Shown here: positions 33,693 through 35,418 of the stretch, one piece after another
How the letters are laid out: every line of letters starts with the position of its first letter
Numbering within the stretch: the stretch's first letter is position 1
DNA from: Prevotella sp.
GTDB taxonomy: Bacteria; Bacteroidota; Bacteroidia; Bacteroidales; Bacteroidaceae
Direction: 5' to 3'
Assembly: GCA_024680755.1 (NCBI GenBank)
Contig: JAILBT010000057.1
Coordinates: 1-35,418 of the forward strand
Length of the DNA stretch: 35,418 nt
Notes under the pieces: generated by a model
The model's input: the letters and a program-made list of their open reading frames with translations, nothing else
Database searches by the model: none
Told to the model about the DNA's origin: nothing
Translations under genes and position numbers: made by a program

Positions 33693-35210
33693 TTACTGAT
33701 GCTGGGGGCGGAGCAGGTCGTTGACGGTCTTCACCGGATTGAATGTGCCCAGCGGCACTTCGACGAAGACGGTGTTCCAGTTGCTCATGGCACCGTTCCA
33801 CAGCCCTGGCAGCTCCAATGCCTGCAAGTCGCGGCCTCCTTTACTCTTCTGCGATATGAAGCCTGTAGCCGGATCGACAAAGCTGGGCAGATTGAACGGC
33901 TGGCCCTTGTAGTCGCGCACGGCGCACACCAGATCCACGGGGTTAAAGTGTGTGCCCTCGGCGAACATCTTCATATACTCTGCGTTCTGCGTGTCTATCT
34001 GCGAGCTCTCGAGTATCTGCAGCGACACGGTTCCGTCTGTGTTGTATGTCAGGAACGGTCCGCCGCCGGGCTCGCCCACATTCTTCACCACTCCGCAGAC
34101 GCGCATGGGTCTGTTCAGCTTCTGCCTGAGATAGATGACAAGCTCGGCATCTTCCAGCTCCTTGATGTCTGCTTTGCGGCAGCACAGGTCGCGCTGCACA
34201 AACTGCACTATCTCCACCAGTTGTTCGTGGCTGTACTTGCCCGTGTCCAGCAGACGCAGGTAGCCGAAAGCCTTCTCTTGTAGCGTGACCAGCACACCGG
34301 CAATGACCTGTTTCCATTCGACGGTCTCTGCCTTCAGCCGGTCAGGCACCACGTTGTCGATGTTCTTTATGAAGATGACATCGGCTTCTATCTCGCCGAG
34401 GTTCTCTATCAGTGCGCCGTGGCCTCCGGGACGGAATAGCAGCGTTCCATCGTCGTTGCGGAACGGTGTACCGTCGGGGTTGGCAGCCAGGGTGTCGGTG
34501 CTGGGCTTCTGCTCGGAGAAGCTTATATCATACTTTATCCCATACTTGGCGGCAAACTGTCCGACCTTCTCATCCACTTTCTTTTCAAACAGGGCTATGT
34601 GCTCATGCGACACGGTGAAATGGACGTGGGCTTCGCCATTTGATGCTGCATAGAGAGCTCCCTCAACCAAGTGTTCCTCCATAGGCGTGCGGGGGCCTTC
34701 GGGATAGTTGTGGAAGAGTAGCAGGCCCTTGGGCAACTGTCCGTAGTTCAGTCCCTTGGCCTCAAGCATGTTGGCCACGACCGCCTTGTATTGTCCGTCT
34801 GCCAGAAGCTGCTTGATGTTTCGCCCCTCGTTCTTGATGCACTGGGCATCAAGTGCGTTGTAAAAGGCAAATTTCCCGATGTTATCGAAAAACTGTTTTT
34901 CAAAGTCCGTGGTGGGCGCATCGTAGTCGGCGGTAAGGAAGGCGAACATGTTCTTGAACATACGGCTGGCAGCTCCGCTGGCGGGAACGAATTTCACGAC
35001 GCGCTTGCCTTGGGCTTTGTAAGCTTCCCATTTCCTGACCATGTCCATGCGCTCCTGAGGTGTCGGAGCCATTATGCCACGGCCTACGGCTGCTGCGGCC
35101 TGCAGGCGCAGGAAGGGGAAGCCTGTTTTGAACTGTTGCAGCTGCGTGGCTATCTGCTCTTGGCTGATGCCGCGTGCGGCTATCTGTTTTAGGTCTTGCT
35201 GTGTTAACAT
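33693..35210 (-). CDS. DUF4301 family protein, possible sugar nucleotidyltransferase-like fold
   Basis: A 505-residue cytoplasmic protein I recognise as DUF4301, a Bacteroidetes family without a proven function. It shows two blocks that resemble UDP-sugar pyrophosphorylases: VKFVPASGAASRMFK (residues 72-86), like the glycine-rich nucleotide-binding loop with its Arg/Lys, and RPGGHGALIENLG (about residues 260-272) followed by ADVIFIKNIDNVVPD (N283-I-D-N286). The latter parallels the PpGHGd...NiDN block of UGP/AGX enzymes. The resemblance is mine by eye and would imply a nucleotide-sugar or similar NTP transfer reaction. No signal peptide is seen. The start codon directly follows the 7-bp tandem array, and no promoter consensus is visible. 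Confidence 0.8.
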   Translation of the reverse strand: MLTQQDLKQIAARGISQEQIATQLQQFKTGFPFLRLQAAAAVGRGIMAPTPQERMDMVRKWEAYKAQGKRVVKFVPASGAASRMFKNMFAFLTADYDAPTTDFEKQFFDNIGKFAFYNALDAQCIKNEGRNIKQLLADGQYKAVVANMLEAKGLNYGQLPKGLLLFHNYPEGPRTPMEEHLVEGALYAASNGEAHVHFTVSHEHIALFEKKVDEKVGQFAAKYGIKYDISFSEQKPSTDTLAANPDGTPFRNDDGTLLFRPGGHGALIENLGEIEADVIFIKNIDNVVPDRLKAETVEWKQVIAGVLVTLQEKAFGYLRLLDTGKYSHEQLVEIVQFVQRDLCCRKADIKELEDAELVIYLRQKLNRPMRVCGVVKNVGEPGGGPFLTYNTDGTVSLQILESSQIDTQNAEYMKMFAEGTHFNPVDLVCAVRDYKGQPFNLPSFVDPATGFISQKSKGGRDLQALELPGLWNGAMSNWNTVFVEVPLGTFNPVKTVNDLLRPQHQ

Positions 35211-35216
35211 AATTAA

Positions 35217-35418
35217 GTGTTAGGTATTAGGTGTTAAGTGTTAAATGTTAGTCGTTAGGGATTAGGTTATAGGCGTTAGGTTTAATGTATAATGTTTAAT
35301 GTATAATGTATAATGTATAATGTATAATGTTTAATGTATAATGTTTAATGTATAATGTTTAATGTTTAATGTTTAATGTATAATGTATAATGTTTAATGT
35401 ATAATGTTTAATGTTTAA
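35217..35418. repeat. 7-bp tandem array, at least 28 units, running off the window
   Basis: From 35217 to the last base the sequence keeps one 7-bp phase. The first block (35217-35279) uses GTGTTAG-like units, and from 35280 the units become GTTTAAT or GTATAAT. The array begins 6 nt from the DUF4301 ATG, on the 5' side of that gene, and continues past the window edge. Confidence 0.95.

Overview
The window looks like a chromosomal segment of a Bacteroidales bacterium, most likely Prevotellaceae. The signs are: promoters of the Bacteroidetes form (TTTG, 19-20 bases, TAnnTTTG); surface-lipoprotein signals (Cys followed by Ser/Asp-rich residues); a porU-porV pair of the type IX secretion system (T9SS); Porin_O_P-type and TonB-type outer-membrane barrels; and a DUF4301 gene. 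No rRNA, tRNA, CRISPR, phage or transposase genes were seen. Genus-level placement is an inference.

Layout. (1) 1-6709, minus strand: a four-gene operon of an outer-membrane porin, an imelysin lipoprotein, a di-haem DUF1111-type lipoprotein and a CcsBA cytochrome c synthase cut off at base 1. It reads as an envelope iron/redox module with its own haem-attachment enzyme. (2) 6710-8584: an intergenic array of 22-bp units, then a Bacteroidetes promoter, a 19-codon leader peptide with three consecutive Trp codons, a terminator hairpin and a lone trpB. This is a classic-looking ribosome-mediated trp attenuator placed on a stand-alone trpB. (3) 8585-14946, plus strand: a Porin_O_P-like protein, a secreted Sel1/TPR/zinc-finger protein, a TonB-dependent-receptor-like barrel and a GH16 glycoside hydrolase, with long runs of short tandem repeats in front of two of them. 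(4) 15014-24486, minus strand: a tightly packed surface-polysaccharide operon, in transcription order Wzz, Wzy, hexapeptide acyltransferase, GT4, WbsX/GH99-like, Wzx flippase fused to a DUF4886 SGNH lipoprotein, GT2, GT2, driven by a near-perfect promoter at 24525-24555. (5) 24487-25650: a cloverleaf-type palindromic element, then rubrerythrin on the plus strand and a long hairpin that probably serves both converging transcripts. (6) 25719-35210, minus strand: DUF4301 protein, secreted endonuclease/phosphatase-family protein, uridine kinase, FAH-family hydrolase, PorU, PorV, IspF.

The main points to follow up are: the trp attenuator on a solitary trpB; the in-frame flippase-SGNH lipoprotein fusion; four unrelated 7-9 bp tandem arrays, each lying just 5' of a start codon, three of these genes coding for envelope proteins; the composite 22-bp array; and UDP-sugar-pyrophosphorylase-like motifs in the DUF4301 protein. 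Everything here comes from reading the sequence. No database search or folding program was run, so family names rest on recognised motifs.
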